Made by a program: the position numbers and the translations under genes
In this document: positions 25,100-33,937 of the stretch, in pieces
Position numbering within the stretch: position 1 is the first letter of the stretch
Layout: every line of letters begins with the position of its first letter
The notes under the pieces: generated by a model
Told to the model about the DNA's origin: nothing
The model's input: the letters and a program-made list of their open reading frames with translations, nothing else
Databases searched by the model: none
Assembly: GCF_036492835.1 (NCBI RefSeq)
Contig: NZ_AP025320.1
Coordinates: 124,001 to 188,000 of the forward strand
Reading direction: 5' to 3'
Source of the DNA: Fulvitalea axinellae
Lineage (GTDB): Bacteria; Bacteroidota; Bacteroidia; Cytophagales; Cyclobacteriaceae
DNA: 64,000 nt

Positions 25100-26042
25100 G
25101 GGTCAGTTCGTTACAAACAGCCATATAGTCTACGGCGCCATTACTTTTAGGGGCGTAAGTGAAGATGTCCTGGCTCAGCATCGTGGCTTCGCTCAGGGCC
25201 ATATTGTTCCGGATCACGGTTTCGAATGTCCGGAAATACGGAAAGCTCTCTTTTACGTGGTTCATGATCGTCTGGTGGTTGATCGTTCTTTTGTCTACCA
25301 GCGTAAAGAGGATTCCTTCCAAATCCAGCTTTTCGTTCAGTCCGTCTTTGATTTGGTCCACCGTTTTCAGGATCGTGTTCAAACCTTTTATGGCCAAAGT
25401 CTCAGGCTGTATAATAAGCACGAAACTGTCAGAAGCGATCAGGGCGTTTGAAGTTAGGATGCCGAGCGAGGGCGGACAATCCAGAAGGATGTAGTCGAAG
25501 TTGGTGATATGCTTTTCGAGGACTTTACGCAAACGCAGGTATCCGTCCGGACGTTGGTGGAGTTCCACGTCGGCGAGGGAAAGGTCAACGTCTGAAGGGC
25601 TGATGTATAGGCCATCGCCGATCTCCTCCAGCGGCAGTTCGTCGCCGTTTACCAAAGCGTCGTAAAGCTGTACCGTCGGCTCGTCTATCCCGAAGCACTG
25701 GCTGAGGTTGCCCTGCGGGTCCATGTCCACCATCAATACCCGCTTGCCTAGCATCGACAGGGCTTTGCCCAAATTGGCTGTTGTTGTGGTTTTGCCCACT
25801 CCCCCCTTGTGGTTCACCATCGCGATAACCTTGGCTTCCTGCCCGTCGGCCGTTTCCCGGTATCCGTATTTGAGTAGCACAGGCCCTATCTTGTCGAGGT
25901 GGCTATCATTCAGGGCCCGTTCCCCCTTAAGCACTTTGCTCAGGAGTCCGGTTGAGAGGTTGGCCTCCTTTTCCAAGGCCGAAAGGGAAAGTGCGGAGTT
26001 TTCCTTCAAAAACTCCGAAACCGTGTCGTTACTCAGCTTCAT
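25092..26042 (-). CDS. parA: ParA-family partition ATPase with N-terminal helix-turn-helix
   Basis: The ATG at 26042 (MKLSNDTVSEF) is preferred over an in-frame TTG two codons upstream; AGAGAAAA precedes it. Residues about 1-60 form a helix-turn-helix (LEKEANLSTGLLSKVLKGERAL), as in type Ia ParA proteins that repress their own operon. The ATPase has the deviant Walker A MVNHKGGVGKTTTTANLGKAL, MVDMDPQGNLSQ and YILLDCPPSLGILTSNAL. At 316 aa it is shorter than P1 ParA. Type Ia ParA moves plasmid copies along the nucleoid. The stop codon lies inside the start of parB. Two TGACTA palindromes upstream are likely operator sites. Confidence 0.93.
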   Translation of the reverse strand: MKLSNDTVSEFLKENSALSLSALEKEANLSTGLLSKVLKGERALNDSHLDKIGPVLLKYGYRETADGQEAKVIAMVNHKGGVGKTTTTANLGKALSMLGKRVLMVDMDPQGNLSQCFGIDEPTVQLYDALVNGDELPLEEIGDGLYISPSDVDLSLADVELHQRPDGYLRLRKVLEKHITNFDYILLDCPPSLGILTSNALIASDSFVLIIQPETLAIKGLNTILKTVDQIKDGLNEKLDLEGILFTLVDKRTINHQTIMNHVKESFPYFRTFETVIRNNMALSEATMLSQDIFTYAPKSNGAVDYMAVCNELTHE

Positions 26043-26119
26043 GACCAAAATTTTTCTCTTGAAAAATGATTTTGTCTGCGGAATCGTCCGCTAGGGCAAA
26101 GTAGGCAAAAAAATTTAGA

Positions 26120-26179
26120 TGACTAAATTAATGGTCAAATTAAGTTTAAAAACTTGATTTTTGACTAAATATATAGTCA
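26120..26179. promoter_or_regulatory. Two TGACTA-N6-TRGTCA palindromes upstream of parA
   Basis: TGACTAAATTAATGGTCA (26120-26137, one mismatch between half-sites) and TGACTAAATATATAGTCA (26162-26179, perfect) are 42 bp apart, four helical turns, on the same DNA face. AAGTTTAAAAACTT lies between them. Their place before a ParA with a helix-turn-helix domain suggests autorepression sites or the partition centromere. Confidence 0.65.
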
Positions 26180-26580
26180 TTCATAAACTTGAATTTTTTG
26201 AAGACAAAACGGCGAACTTGTGGTTTATATGTTGAAAATAGAAAAATAGATATCTATGAGTCTGGGTTTCTATTATTAATAAATGATTAGAAGTCAATAA
26301 GATGCGAGTTTATGTGTGGATTGAGGGAATTCGGATAAAATAGAAAAGCATTGTATTTATAGCCTAAACGTTGGTGTAGTATTCTAGAAAAACAGACCGA
26401 TTCACTACATTTTCGAGAATGTCGTTTAGGAAATAAAACGGAAAAGAACGCCTCAGTGGCCGGTTTTCGTTTCTGGCGACAGGGCTTGGCTTTCATCAAT
26501 GTAATTCTCAAATTAGCCCCGTTTGACGGTTCGGAATGGTCATCCGGGCCGTTGTCAAGAGATTTTATAGTAATAGTTTT
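26180..26580. other. Gap between the par operators and deoA
   Basis: No gene is supported. The first 110 bp are very AT-rich. The remainder is of ordinary composition and must carry the promoter of the deo genes, although no clear TAnnTTTG box was recognised. A long minus-strand frame covering 26287-27285 lies mostly opposite deoA and is not believed. Confidence 0.4.
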
Positions 26581-27891
26581 ATGAGGATTGTTGATATTAT
26601 TCAGCGCAAGCGCGATGGGCACGAGCTCACGAACAAGCAAATCGTGACCTTGCTCGACAGTTACTTGGAGGGCACAGTGCCCGACTACCAAGTGTCGGCG
26701 TTTCTGATGGCGGTGTATTTCCGCGGGATGACGGATGCCGAGCTGAAGACTTTCACCGACTGCATGATGCGGTCCGGTGATTTGGTCGAGTTCCACGGAG
26801 TGAATAAATTCCTGGTGGACAAGCACAGTACTGGCGGTGTCGGCGACAAGACCACGATAGCCTTGGCTCCGCTTTTGGCGGCTTTCGATATCGGGACGGC
26901 CAAGCTTTCGGGCAAAGGTTTGGGCCATACAGGCGGCACCATCGACAAGCTTGAGGCCATCCCTGGCTTTACGTTTCCTGAAACCCGTGACGAATTGGTT
27001 AAGAACGTCAACGAAACGGGAATCGGGATTATGGGATATTCCGAGAATATAGTGCCCTTGGATAAGCGTCTGTACTCCCTGCGTGACGTTACGGCTACCG
27101 TATCCAGTATTCCGCTTATCGCCAGCAGTATCATGAGCAAGAAATTGGCGGTTTACGCCGATGGTATTATGCTGGATGTAAAGGTAGGTGCTGGCGCTTT
27201 TATGAAAAATGAGGAAGACGCTCGTCTTCTGGCCAAAACTATGTTGGGCATCGGTAAAAGCTTCGATCGGAAAATGGTCGTGCACCTTACCAATATGGAC
27301 CAGCCTTTAGGTTTGGCCGTTGGTAACAGCCTGGAAGTAATCGAAGCCATCGAGACGCTGAAAGGAAACGGTCCGGAGGATTTTACCCAACTTATCCTTC
27401 ACCTTACTGGTACGGCATTGTTCCTAAACGGTAGGGCCGAAACTATAGAGGCGGGTACCGAAATGGCCGATCGCATGATCAGTACGGAAGAGCCTTTGGA
27501 GAAAATGAGGATGTTTATCCGCTCTTGCGGTGGTGATGCCGGAATCGTTGACGACTATAGCCGTATCCCGGTAGCGACAAATACCTTGGACGTATTAAGC
27601 AAGGAGTCTGGATATGTGTCTCAAATCGAGGCGGAGGAAATTGGAAAGGCCGCTATGATTTTGGGTGCGGGCCGTCCTACAAAAGAGTCTGTAATCGACC
27701 ATTCGGTTGGTTTGGTGTTAAATAAAAAGGTTGGAGATAAAGTGAAAGCCGGAGAAAAACTGGCGACGCTTTATTATACTGGTGACGAACATCTGCAACA
27801 GGCCTCGGAAAAGACCGTTAAGGCTTTCAGTTTTAGTATCGAGCCGGTTCCGGCTTCACCTGTGTTGTTGGACACTATCCAAGAGTTATAA
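26581..27891 (+). CDS. deoA: Pyrimidine-nucleoside / thymidine phosphorylase
   Basis: The ATG at 26581 (MRIVDIIQRKRDGHELT) matches the conserved family start; the frame extends 15 codons upstream without support. At 436 aa it has the usual length. Conserved blocks are DYQVSAFLMAVYFRGM, LVDKHSTGGVGDKTTIALAP (phosphate-binding), KLSGKGLGHTGGTIDKLEAI and DVKVGAGAFMK. The enzyme converts thymidine or uridine and phosphate to the base and (deoxy)ribose 1-phosphate. It opens a four-gene plus-strand set, deoA-deoC-deoB-deoD, that turns deoxynucleosides into glyceraldehyde 3-phosphate and acetaldehyde. The shine-dalgarno region is weak, as usual in Bacteroidota. Confidence 0.95.
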   Translation: MRIVDIIQRKRDGHELTNKQIVTLLDSYLEGTVPDYQVSAFLMAVYFRGMTDAELKTFTDCMMRSGDLVEFHGVNKFLVDKHSTGGVGDKTTIALAPLLAAFDIGTAKLSGKGLGHTGGTIDKLEAIPGFTFPETRDELVKNVNETGIGIMGYSENIVPLDKRLYSLRDVTATVSSIPLIASSIMSKKLAVYADGIMLDVKVGAGAFMKNEEDARLLAKTMLGIGKSFDRKMVVHLTNMDQPLGLAVGNSLEVIEAIETLKGNGPEDFTQLILHLTGTALFLNGRAETIEAGTEMADRMISTEEPLEKMRMFIRSCGGDAGIVDDYSRIPVATNTLDVLSKESGYVSQIEAEEIGKAAMILGAGRPTKESVIDHSVGLVLNKKVGDKVKAGEKLATLYYTGDEHLQQASEKTVKAFSFSIEPVPASPVLLDTIQEL

Positions 27892-27971
27892 AATCAAGAG
27901 AGAAATAAATTGGTCAAGAGAGGGCACGGGTTTTCTTTTGTGAGAGCCTTGCGTCCTGAAAACTACTTATT

Positions 27972-28634
27972 ATGGACATTGCGAAATACATCGATCACAC
28001 GCTTTTGGCGGCGGTAGCCACTCCGGCCGATATCAAAAAACTTTGTGCCGAAGCCAAAGAGCACGGATTCTTTTCGGTTTGCGTTAACTCGGGATATGTT
28101 TCCTTGGCGAAAAGCGAATTGAAGGGGACTGACGTGAAGGTTTGTTCCGTGGTCGGTTTTCCTTTGGGCCAAATGGCCAAGGAAGCCAAAGTGGCCGAAA
28201 CAGAGATTGCCATAGCCCACGGTGCCGATGAGATTGATATGGTAATCAATGTCGGAGCCCTCAAGTCGGGTGATGAGGCATTGGTATACGAGGAAATCAA
28301 AGCCTTGAAAGAGGTTGTGGGTCCGGATCGTGTACTGAAGGTGATTATCGAGACTTGCTACCTTACCGATGAGGAGAAAGTGAAAGCTTGCGAGCTGTCA
28401 GTTAAGGCAAATGCCGATTTCGTAAAGACCTCTACAGGTTTCGGAACAGGCGGAGCCACTTTCGAAGACGCTAAATTGATGTTTGATACAGTGGACGGAA
28501 AAGCTTTGGTGAAAGCCTCAGGTGGCGTTCGCGATTTCGAAACTGCCGACAAGTACATCAAAATAGGCGTAAAACGTCTTGGTACCAGCAACGGTATCGC
28601 CATCGTAAACGGCGGAACCGGCGAGGGATATTAA
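27972..28634 (+). CDS. deoC: Deoxyribose-phosphate aldolase
   Basis: The 220-aa protein starts MDIAKYIDHTLLAAVATPADI, typical of DeoC. VCVNSGYVSLAK, VVGFPLGQM, EIDMVINVGALKSG and VLKVIIETCYLTDEEK line the barrel. The Schiff-base lysine is in ADFVKTSTGFGTGGAT and a second conserved lysine in VKASGGVRD. It splits 2-deoxyribose 5-phosphate into glyceraldehyde 3-phosphate and acetaldehyde. It lies 80 bp after deoA on the same strand and is probably in the same transcript. Confidence 0.96.
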   Translation: MDIAKYIDHTLLAAVATPADIKKLCAEAKEHGFFSVCVNSGYVSLAKSELKGTDVKVCSVVGFPLGQMAKEAKVAETEIAIAHGADEIDMVINVGALKSGDEALVYEEIKALKEVVGPDRVLKVIIETCYLTDEEKVKACELSVKANADFVKTSTGFGTGGATFEDAKLMFDTVDGKALVKASGGVRDFETADKYIKIGVKRLGTSNGIAIVNGGTGEGY

Positions 28635-28753
28635 TTGAGTGAGGTTCGTATTATGTAGGTCGGGCTTGCCCTGTCCGCCCATACGCAGGCTTATAAGAGG
28701 AAAGCCAAATGTTACGGACTGATAAAACTCAAAAAGAATAGGGCAAAAAACAA

Positions 28754-28776
28754 GGCACGGGGTCAGACCTCGTGCC
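28754..28776. repeat. Hairpin between deoC and deoB
   Basis: GGCACG (28754-28759) and CGTGCC (28771-28776) with inner GGG/CCT pairing form a stable hairpin in the 191-bp deoC-deoB gap. The T-rich side is on the minus strand, where no gene ends, so it is more likely an mRNA-processing or attenuation element. A GGGCTTGCCC palindrome lies nearby at about 28661-28675. Confidence 0.4.
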
Positions 28777-28825
28777 TGTCATGCTTGCGAGAGTTTGACA
28801 AAAAATCAAAGAGAGGATTCGAATT

Positions 28826-29983
28826 ATGAGTAAGAATAAAATCAACAGGGTAGCCCTAGTCGTGCTCGACAGCGTTGGCATAGGATACGCCGACGACGCC
28901 GACGAATACGGTGACTTGGGAGCCAATACCCTCGGCCATATCGGCGACGCCGTAGGGCTGAACCTGCCCAACATGGCCCGTTTGGGCTTGGGTAATTTGG
29001 CGCCTATTGGAGGAGTGCCCAGAAACCTTAATCCGGAAGGCGCTTTCGGTATAGCCAAAGAAGTATCGAAAGGAAAGGATACAACCACAGGCCACTGGGA
29101 AATAGCGGGAGAAATTCTTGAGGAAGCTTTTCCTACGTATCTGGACGGTTTTCCTGAGGAAATTATCAACGAGTTTTCGAAGCGTACCGGTAGGGGAGTT
29201 ATCGGAAATAAAGTAGCCTCGGGTACTGCCATTATCGACGAGTTGGGAGACGAGCATGTAGCTACCGGCAACCTGATCGTATATACCTCGGCGGACTCCG
29301 TTTTCCAAATTGCGGCGCATGAGGAAATCGTACCGTTGGACGAGCTGTACCGTTATTGCGAGATAGCGAGAGAGATGTTGCAAGTGGGCAGAGTAATCGC
29401 CAGACCGTTTATCGGTGCTGACGGAGCATATTCCCGTACCGCAAACCGCCACGATTACGCTTTGGAGCCGGGCGATAATATGCTGAGTCGCCTCAAAGCC
29501 GCCGGGCAAGACGTTTGCGCTGTCGGCAAAATCTCGGATATCTTTGCCGGAAAGGGCATTACCCAGAGCATTCGCACAAAGAACAACATGGAGGGCGTGG
29601 ATGCCACCTTGAAGTTCCTGGGCGAGGGCAACAAGGGTTTGATCTTTACGAATCTCGTCGACTTTGATATGCATTTCGGTCACCGTCGTGATGTGTGGGG
29701 ATATAAGCGTTGTTTGGAAGAATTCGACGTGCGTTTACCCGAGATCCTCGATGCCTTGCGTGACGACGATTTGCTGATTATCACTGCGGACCATGGTAAC
29801 GATCCGATTTTCAAAGGAACAGACCATACCCGCGAACACATTCCGATTCTTTTGGCAGGAAAACATGTAGACCCTGTTAGGATCGGATTTCGTCAGAGCT
29901 TCAAGGATATTGCCGATACCATTGAAGAACTTCTGATGGGAGTGGAGTCGGAGGGAAGCTTCGCAAAAACTGCTATCCGTTAA
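28826..29983 (+). CDS. deoB: Phosphopentomutase
   Basis: The 385-aa protein begins [33 protein letters not shown], the DeoB form of the alkaline-phosphatase fold, with [14 protein letters not shown] (phosphothreonine region), [14 protein letters not shown], and [24 protein letters not shown] as manganese-binding motifs. It interconverts (deoxy)ribose 1-phosphate and 5-phosphate, linking deoA/deoD products to deoC. The ATG at 28826 has GAGAGGA about 9 bases upstream. Its length is normal for the family. Confidence 0.96.
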   Translation: MSKNKINRVALVVLDSVGIGYADDADEYGDLGANTLGHIGDAVGLNLPNMARLGLGNLAPIGGVPRNLNPEGAFGIAKEVSKGKDTTTGHWEIAGEILEEAFPTYLDGFPEEIINEFSKRTGRGVIGNKVASGTAIIDELGDEHVATGNLIVYTSADSVFQIAAHEEIVPLDELYRYCEIAREMLQVGRVIARPFIGADGAYSRTANRHDYALEPGDNMLSRLKAAGQDVCAVGKISDIFAGKGITQSIRTKNNMEGVDATLKFLGEGNKGLIFTNLVDFDMHFGHRRDVWGYKRCLEEFDVRLPEILDALRDDDLLIITADHGNDPIFKGTDHTREHIPILLAGKHVDPVRIGFRQSFKDIADTIEELLMGVESEGSFAKTAIR

Positions 29984-30153
29984 AAAGCGAAAACCAAAGG
30001 GCGACATTGCTAGTCCTTAGTACATTGGTAGAAAGTTTATAACGAGACCGGTAATTCCAGAGTATATTGTATTTCAAGAGAAAAATATACGGAGCTGGGA
30101 AGTCTTCTTTTACCCTGTACAATCAAATTTCTTTACCACAAACTTAGAATAAC

Positions 30154-30852
30154 ATGAGTGTTCATATTGGAGCAAAACCAGGCGATGTAGCCGAAACCGT
30201 ACTGTTGCCGGGCGATCCGCTAAGAGCTAAATTTATCGCTGATAATTTTCTGGAAGATGTTACCCAGTACAACGAGGTCCGCGGAATGTTAGGCTTTACC
30301 GGAACCTACAAAGGAAAAAGAGTTTCCGTACAGGGAAGCGGTATGGGCGTTCCTTCGATCGGGATCTACGCTAACGAGCTGATCACCGAATTCGGAGCCA
30401 AGCAACTGATCCGTATCGGTAGCTGTGGTTCTTTTCAGGAGAACGTAAAGGTGCGTGACCTAGTATTGGCGCAAACTACCTCAACCGACTCGTCGCTGAA
30501 CAAAAGGCGTTTCCATGGTATGGACTTCGCTCCGGCTGGTGATTTCGGACTTCTTCTTTCCGCTTATAACAAGGCTAAAGAATTGGGAATCGACCCGCAC
30601 GTAGGCAACGTCCTTACTTCGGATGAATTCTACCATGATGATCCGGACGCTTGGAAACTTTGGGCCAAGTTTAATGTATTGGCCGTGGAAATGGAGACTA
30701 CGGCGCTCTACACCTTGGCTGCCAAATATGGAATCAAAGCTTTGACGATCCTTACCGTGAGCGATAGCTTGGTAACCGGCGAGGCTCTTGACGCTGAATC
30801 ACGCCAGACCACATTCACAAATATGATGGAAGTGGCCCTTTCGTTGGCTTGA
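30154..30852 (+). CDS. deoD: Purine-nucleoside phosphorylase, DeoD type
   Basis: The 232-aa protein starts [29 protein letters not shown], with [40 protein letters not shown] and [11 protein letters not shown], all standard for the hexameric bacterial DeoD enzymes. It phosphorolyses purine (deoxy)nucleosides to free base and (deoxy)ribose 1-phosphate. It is the last gene of the deo set and is followed by a strong terminator. The 170-bp gap before it may contain an extra promoter. Confidence 0.96.
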   Translation: MSVHIGAKPGDVAETVLLPGDPLRAKFIADNFLEDVTQYNEVRGMLGFTGTYKGKRVSVQGSGMGVPSIGIYANELITEFGAKQLIRIGSCGSFQENVKVRDLVLAQTTSTDSSLNKRRFHGMDFAPAGDFGLLLSAYNKAKELGIDPHVGNVLTSDEFYHDDPDAWKLWAKFNVLAVEMETTALYTLAAKYGIKALTILTVSDSLVTGEALDAESRQTTFTNMMEVALSLA

Positions 30853-30903
30853 TCGACCAGTCCAGGAAATTCTAGACACTAGTTCCCAAAGGGAAAAATA
30901 TAG

Positions 30904-30931
30904 CGAGGAGCGTAGTCTCCTCGTTTTTTTT
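30904..30931 (+). terminator. Intrinsic terminator ending the deo operon
   Basis: CGAGGAG, a 6-base loop and CTCCTCG are followed by an eight-base T run, 52 bases past the deoD stop codon. Confidence 0.9.
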
Positions 30932-31194
30932 GCCTAAAAGAAAAGTGCATAACTACTTCTGGACAAATTTAAAAGAACAGGCATTTAGAGTTCTTAGTTC
31001 CTTTGAATTCCCAGAGAATTTTGAAATACAATCTCAGAAAAACGAATCTGAAAACTTTATAGTCCAGACTTTAGGGAAGTATTAATATAAGCAGTGATAA
31101 CATCCTTAAAATCAGTGAAACTCAGCATAAACTCCATCAACCAGAACAAATTGCATTACAAACCGGTATTCATATGCAAAGGCAAGCTGTGCGT
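30932..31194. other. Gap between the deo terminator and the next gene
   Basis: AT-rich with no gene recognised. It should hold the promoter for the two-gene secreted-protein unit that follows, but no clear consensus was found. Confidence 0.35.
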
Positions 31195-32283
31195 ATGGAA
31201 AAGAGAGTCTGGAAAATATTAGGGCTAAGCCTGTTCTTCCTAATCTTGGCATCGATGTTTCCTGCATTTGGCCAAGGAATAAACCCTGACGGCATACCGG
31301 CGCGTGATACACTGAACGTCACGGTAAAGGTCCGCTGGCTCAAAAGGCAGTTCGTAACCTACACTTTCCAAAAAGGCGATTCGGTCAGGGTGATGTTCAA
31401 ACCTACCAAAGGTCCGGGAGGAAGCCCCTTCGGAGGTCTGACCTCCGTTGCTGGTAATAATCTGCCAACACCGCCAAGCCAGCTCACCGATGCTGCCAGC
31501 AAAGCCCAAGACTTGCAAAAACAAGCTGGAGCTGCCGGAGTAGATGTGAACGGTGCTTTGGACAAAGCGGGAGAGGGATCGGCCGTTTCACAATTTTCTT
31601 TTGTCAGGCAGGGCGGAGGGCCTCTGTATCAGGGTGTGAAAGTTTCCAACTTCGACCAACAGTTCTATATCCCCGCCAATGGCAACTACACTTTTATCTT
31701 CAAGAATTCCGGAATCACCTCAAAATATTATGCCCTGACGGTGATAAGGGTACGACCGCCGAAAGGCAAGACCTTGGCCAAATTGGACACCATAAGTTAC
31801 GATACGCTGGCAAACGTGATTCTGGAAAAAGAGCTGTTGCTGTCGCCAACGCGTGATCTTAGCTCCAAAAGCTCTTACATCATTCCAGTGGAATATGATG
31901 ACGATCCGTCGCTTTTGGGATTAAGCTACGTGATCACCGCCGACGAAAACTTGATTGATAGCCTGAAAATCGCCCAAGGCAAAGTGGGACCGTTCAATCG
32001 CAAAAGGCCCTCGGAAGGATTTGATTTCGACTACAACAGTATCCCCATATCCCCGACAGATAAAACCGAGTTCTACTTCAACATATTGCTCGACGGCGTC
32101 GAGTCCGTACCATTGTCCCATATCAACTACGTCGGGGCGCTGACGCCCTATAGGTTAAATGACAAACCGATGAGCCTTCTGGTAGAGAATCGGAGCAAAG
32201 TCAGACAAAGGCGGGTGTACGTAAAAGTGATACAATATCTTTTGGAAAGGAGGAAAGCGAACGATGACTCTTCAGTTGATTAG
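31195..32283 (+). CDS. Secreted protein of unknown function
   Basis: I do not recognise this protein. The start is set at MEKRVWKILGLSLFFL (31195), which opens a signal peptide ending near FGQG; an in-frame ATG seven codons upstream is possible. The mature part (about 335 aa) has a strand-rich start with VTVKVRWLKRQFVTYTFQKGD, a Gly/Pro-rich low-complexity stretch (KGPGGSPFGG), a helical Ala/Gln-rich segment (AASKAQDLQKQAGAAG), then a beta-rich domain with FDQQFYIPANGNYTFIFKN, which resembles a bulge-type beta-sandwich. No catalytic motif is visible. Its stop overlaps the next gene by 20 bp, so the two are coupled and probably work together at the cell surface or in the periplasm. Confidence 0.78.
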   Translation: MEKRVWKILGLSLFFLILASMFPAFGQGINPDGIPARDTLNVTVKVRWLKRQFVTYTFQKGDSVRVMFKPTKGPGGSPFGGLTSVAGNNLPTPPSQLTDAASKAQDLQKQAGAAGVDVNGALDKAGEGSAVSQFSFVRQGGGPLYQGVKVSNFDQQFYIPANGNYTFIFKNSGITSKYYALTVIRVRPPKGKTLAKLDTISYDTLANVILEKELLLSPTRDLSSKSSYIIPVEYDDDPSLLGLSYVITADENLIDSLKIAQGKVGPFNRKRPSEGFDFDYNSIPISPTDKTEFYFNILLDGVESVPLSHINYVGALTPYRLNDKPMSLLVENRSKVRQRRVYVKVIQYLLERRKANDDSSVD

Positions 32284-33313
32284 CTTTTGGTTGCGCATAC
32301 TGCTATGTCCGCTTCTGGTACTTTCTACGGTCAGGATGGGCAACGCCAGTGGAGATAAGCTCGTAATACCCGAATCGGAGATCGAATTTGAGTCTCCTTT
32401 CGAAGACTATATTGAGATGTATCCCGAGGATATTCCCGAGCATGTACTTTCGGCTTGGGACCCGCAGGGAGGCTTAGGTGATAAACTCAATACGGCCCGG
32501 ATGCCAAAAGAGACTTTCGACAGCGAAAAAATGAGCGCTATAGATACCGTAGGAAGTGCCGTAAAAGATTGTGTACGCGACAAACTGTCAAAGTATGATC
32601 CGAGAGGAAGAATGATGCAGTATCAGCAATTCCTGCACGACGAATACAACAACCGCATAGGCCAGTATCTGTATAACCCCTCTGGGCTCTTGCTAAACTA
32701 TGCGACGTTAGGATATGACGCTCTGGGACGCCCTCTGGAGTCTTTTTACTACAACGCTAAAGGTTGGATGCAATCAAAGGTACAATGGGCTTACGACGAG
32801 CGGGATTTGATTGCCAAATACCTTTACGACCAAAAGAACCGGATAGTCAGCACCGTCACGATGCAGTATGACGCTTTGGGACAGAAAATAGGGGAGTACT
32901 ATTACAACGCTAAAAACCAGCTTATAAAATATCGGCAATACCTCTACGATCAATTCGGGAACTTTGCCTCGTATCTGGAGTATAATCGCTTTGGTAGGCT
33001 TATAGGAAGCGCCTATAGCTCATTGGCATCCTATTATCAATCAGCTCAACAATATTACGCAGATCAGCGTGACAAAGTTAAGCAGTTTTATGCCGATCAG
33101 CGTGCCCGTGTGGAAGGCTGGAAACAATACGCTCAAGGCAAGTTTGACGAATACGGCAATAAAGCCAAAGAAGTTCTCTATAACGCCAAAGGTGAGGTTT
33201 TGAAATACACGGTATACATGTTCGACGAATGGGGAAATATGCTGGCGGCGCAGTACTACAATGCTAGAGGTGTTGTTCTGTCGTATGCTGTGGCTAATTT
33301 CACATGTTTTTGA
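32264..33313 (+). CDS. Secreted YD/RHS-like repeat protein of unknown function
   Basis: The ATG at 32264 is preceded by GGAAAGGAGG, an unusually strong Shine-Dalgarno sequence for this phylum, placed inside the end of the previous gene. A signal peptide (ISFWLRILLCPLLVLSTV) leads to an acidic segment and then, from about residue 108, repeats of the form YDxxGR...YYNAKG...YLYDQ, about 20-24 residues each, like the YD repeats of RHS/teneurin shells. The array is short (about 8-9 units), and no toxin domain or peptidase core follows. Residues 250-290 (YYQSAQQYYADQRDKVKQFYADQRARV) are a helical interruption. The C-terminal 30 residues reappear as a decayed copy near 34.8 kb. Confidence 0.8.
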   Translation: MTLQLISFWLRILLCPLLVLSTVRMGNASGDKLVIPESEIEFESPFEDYIEMYPEDIPEHVLSAWDPQGGLGDKLNTARMPKETFDSEKMSAIDTVGSAVKDCVRDKLSKYDPRGRMMQYQQFLHDEYNNRIGQYLYNPSGLLLNYATLGYDALGRPLESFYYNAKGWMQSKVQWAYDERDLIAKYLYDQKNRIVSTVTMQYDALGQKIGEYYYNAKNQLIKYRQYLYDQFGNFASYLEYNRFGRLIGSAYSSLASYYQSAQQYYADQRDKVKQFYADQRARVEGWKQYAQGKFDEYGNKAKEVLYNAKGEVLKYTVYMFDEWGNMLAAQYYNARGVVLSYAVANFTCF

Positions 33314-33356
33314 CGGAATTGGGTAGGAAGCGCAAGTCTTGTTTAGGCGTATCTTA

Positions 33357-33848
33357 TTACGCCATACATTTAGTTACGTTTAACATTTTCTCTATTTTCT
33401 TCTTTTCTGTTAAAGCCTCTTCCTTGTCCCAATAAAGTTTGATCGGAATCTCGTTTTCTGAATCTTTATAATATATCTCATATCCCGTTCTGTTGTGATC
33501 AAGTCTGATGTCGCCTCCTATCGGCTTGCTTTTGAATGTTTGCGTCTTAATCCTGATTTTACTTCGGTTTGTGAGATTGACCTTTTTGTAAAAGAAGTTC
33601 TGTGTAGAGAATACTAATTCTCCCTTTTTTCGATTGATAATTATGAAATTTAGGATTGTGGTTTTTAGGCTAATTCCAACTATTAGCGAGTATATAAAAA
33701 ATGAAATGACCGAACCTAAATCTGCGGTATAAAATAGCCCGATTAATAGAGTCGCTATACTTAATATTATGAGTGTCGCATTTGTGTTTGGCTGTATCTG
33801 ATAAACTGTGAGGCCATGTTTTTTCAAATTCTTATTGATCACTTCCAT
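33357..33848 (-). CDS. Small membrane protein of unknown function
   Basis: Not recognised. The 163-aa protein has two membrane segments close together (about residues 24-42, LIILSIATLLIGLFYTA, and 46-72, VISFFIYSLIVGISLKTTILNFIIIN) and a soluble C-terminal half of beta-type character with KGELVFSTQNFFYKKVNL and GYEIYYKDSENEIPIKLYWD. Such an arrangement resembles bacterial PH-like or DUF-type membrane proteins, but no family can be named. It is AT-rich like its neighbour upstream on the same strand, 89 bp away. Confidence 0.65.
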   Translation of the reverse strand: MEVINKNLKKHGLTVYQIQPNTNATLIILSIATLLIGLFYTADLGSVISFFIYSLIVGISLKTTILNFIIINRKKGELVFSTQNFFYKKVNLTNRSKIRIKTQTFKSKPIGGDIRLDHNRTGYEIYYKDSENEIPIKLYWDKEEALTEKKKIEKMLNVTKCMA

Positions 33849-33937
33849 AGCATGTTTGAATCAGGCCTACTGCAAAGTAGAGCACGGTTCGTATTGAATC
33901 AAAAAAATAAGGTGTTTGACGGAGTTTGCATCACTCC

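Noticed and set aside
26287-27285. 332-codon minus-strand frame
   Set aside because: Lies mostly opposite deoA, which is unmistakable, and encodes a His/Arg-rich sequence of no family; it is an antisense shadow.
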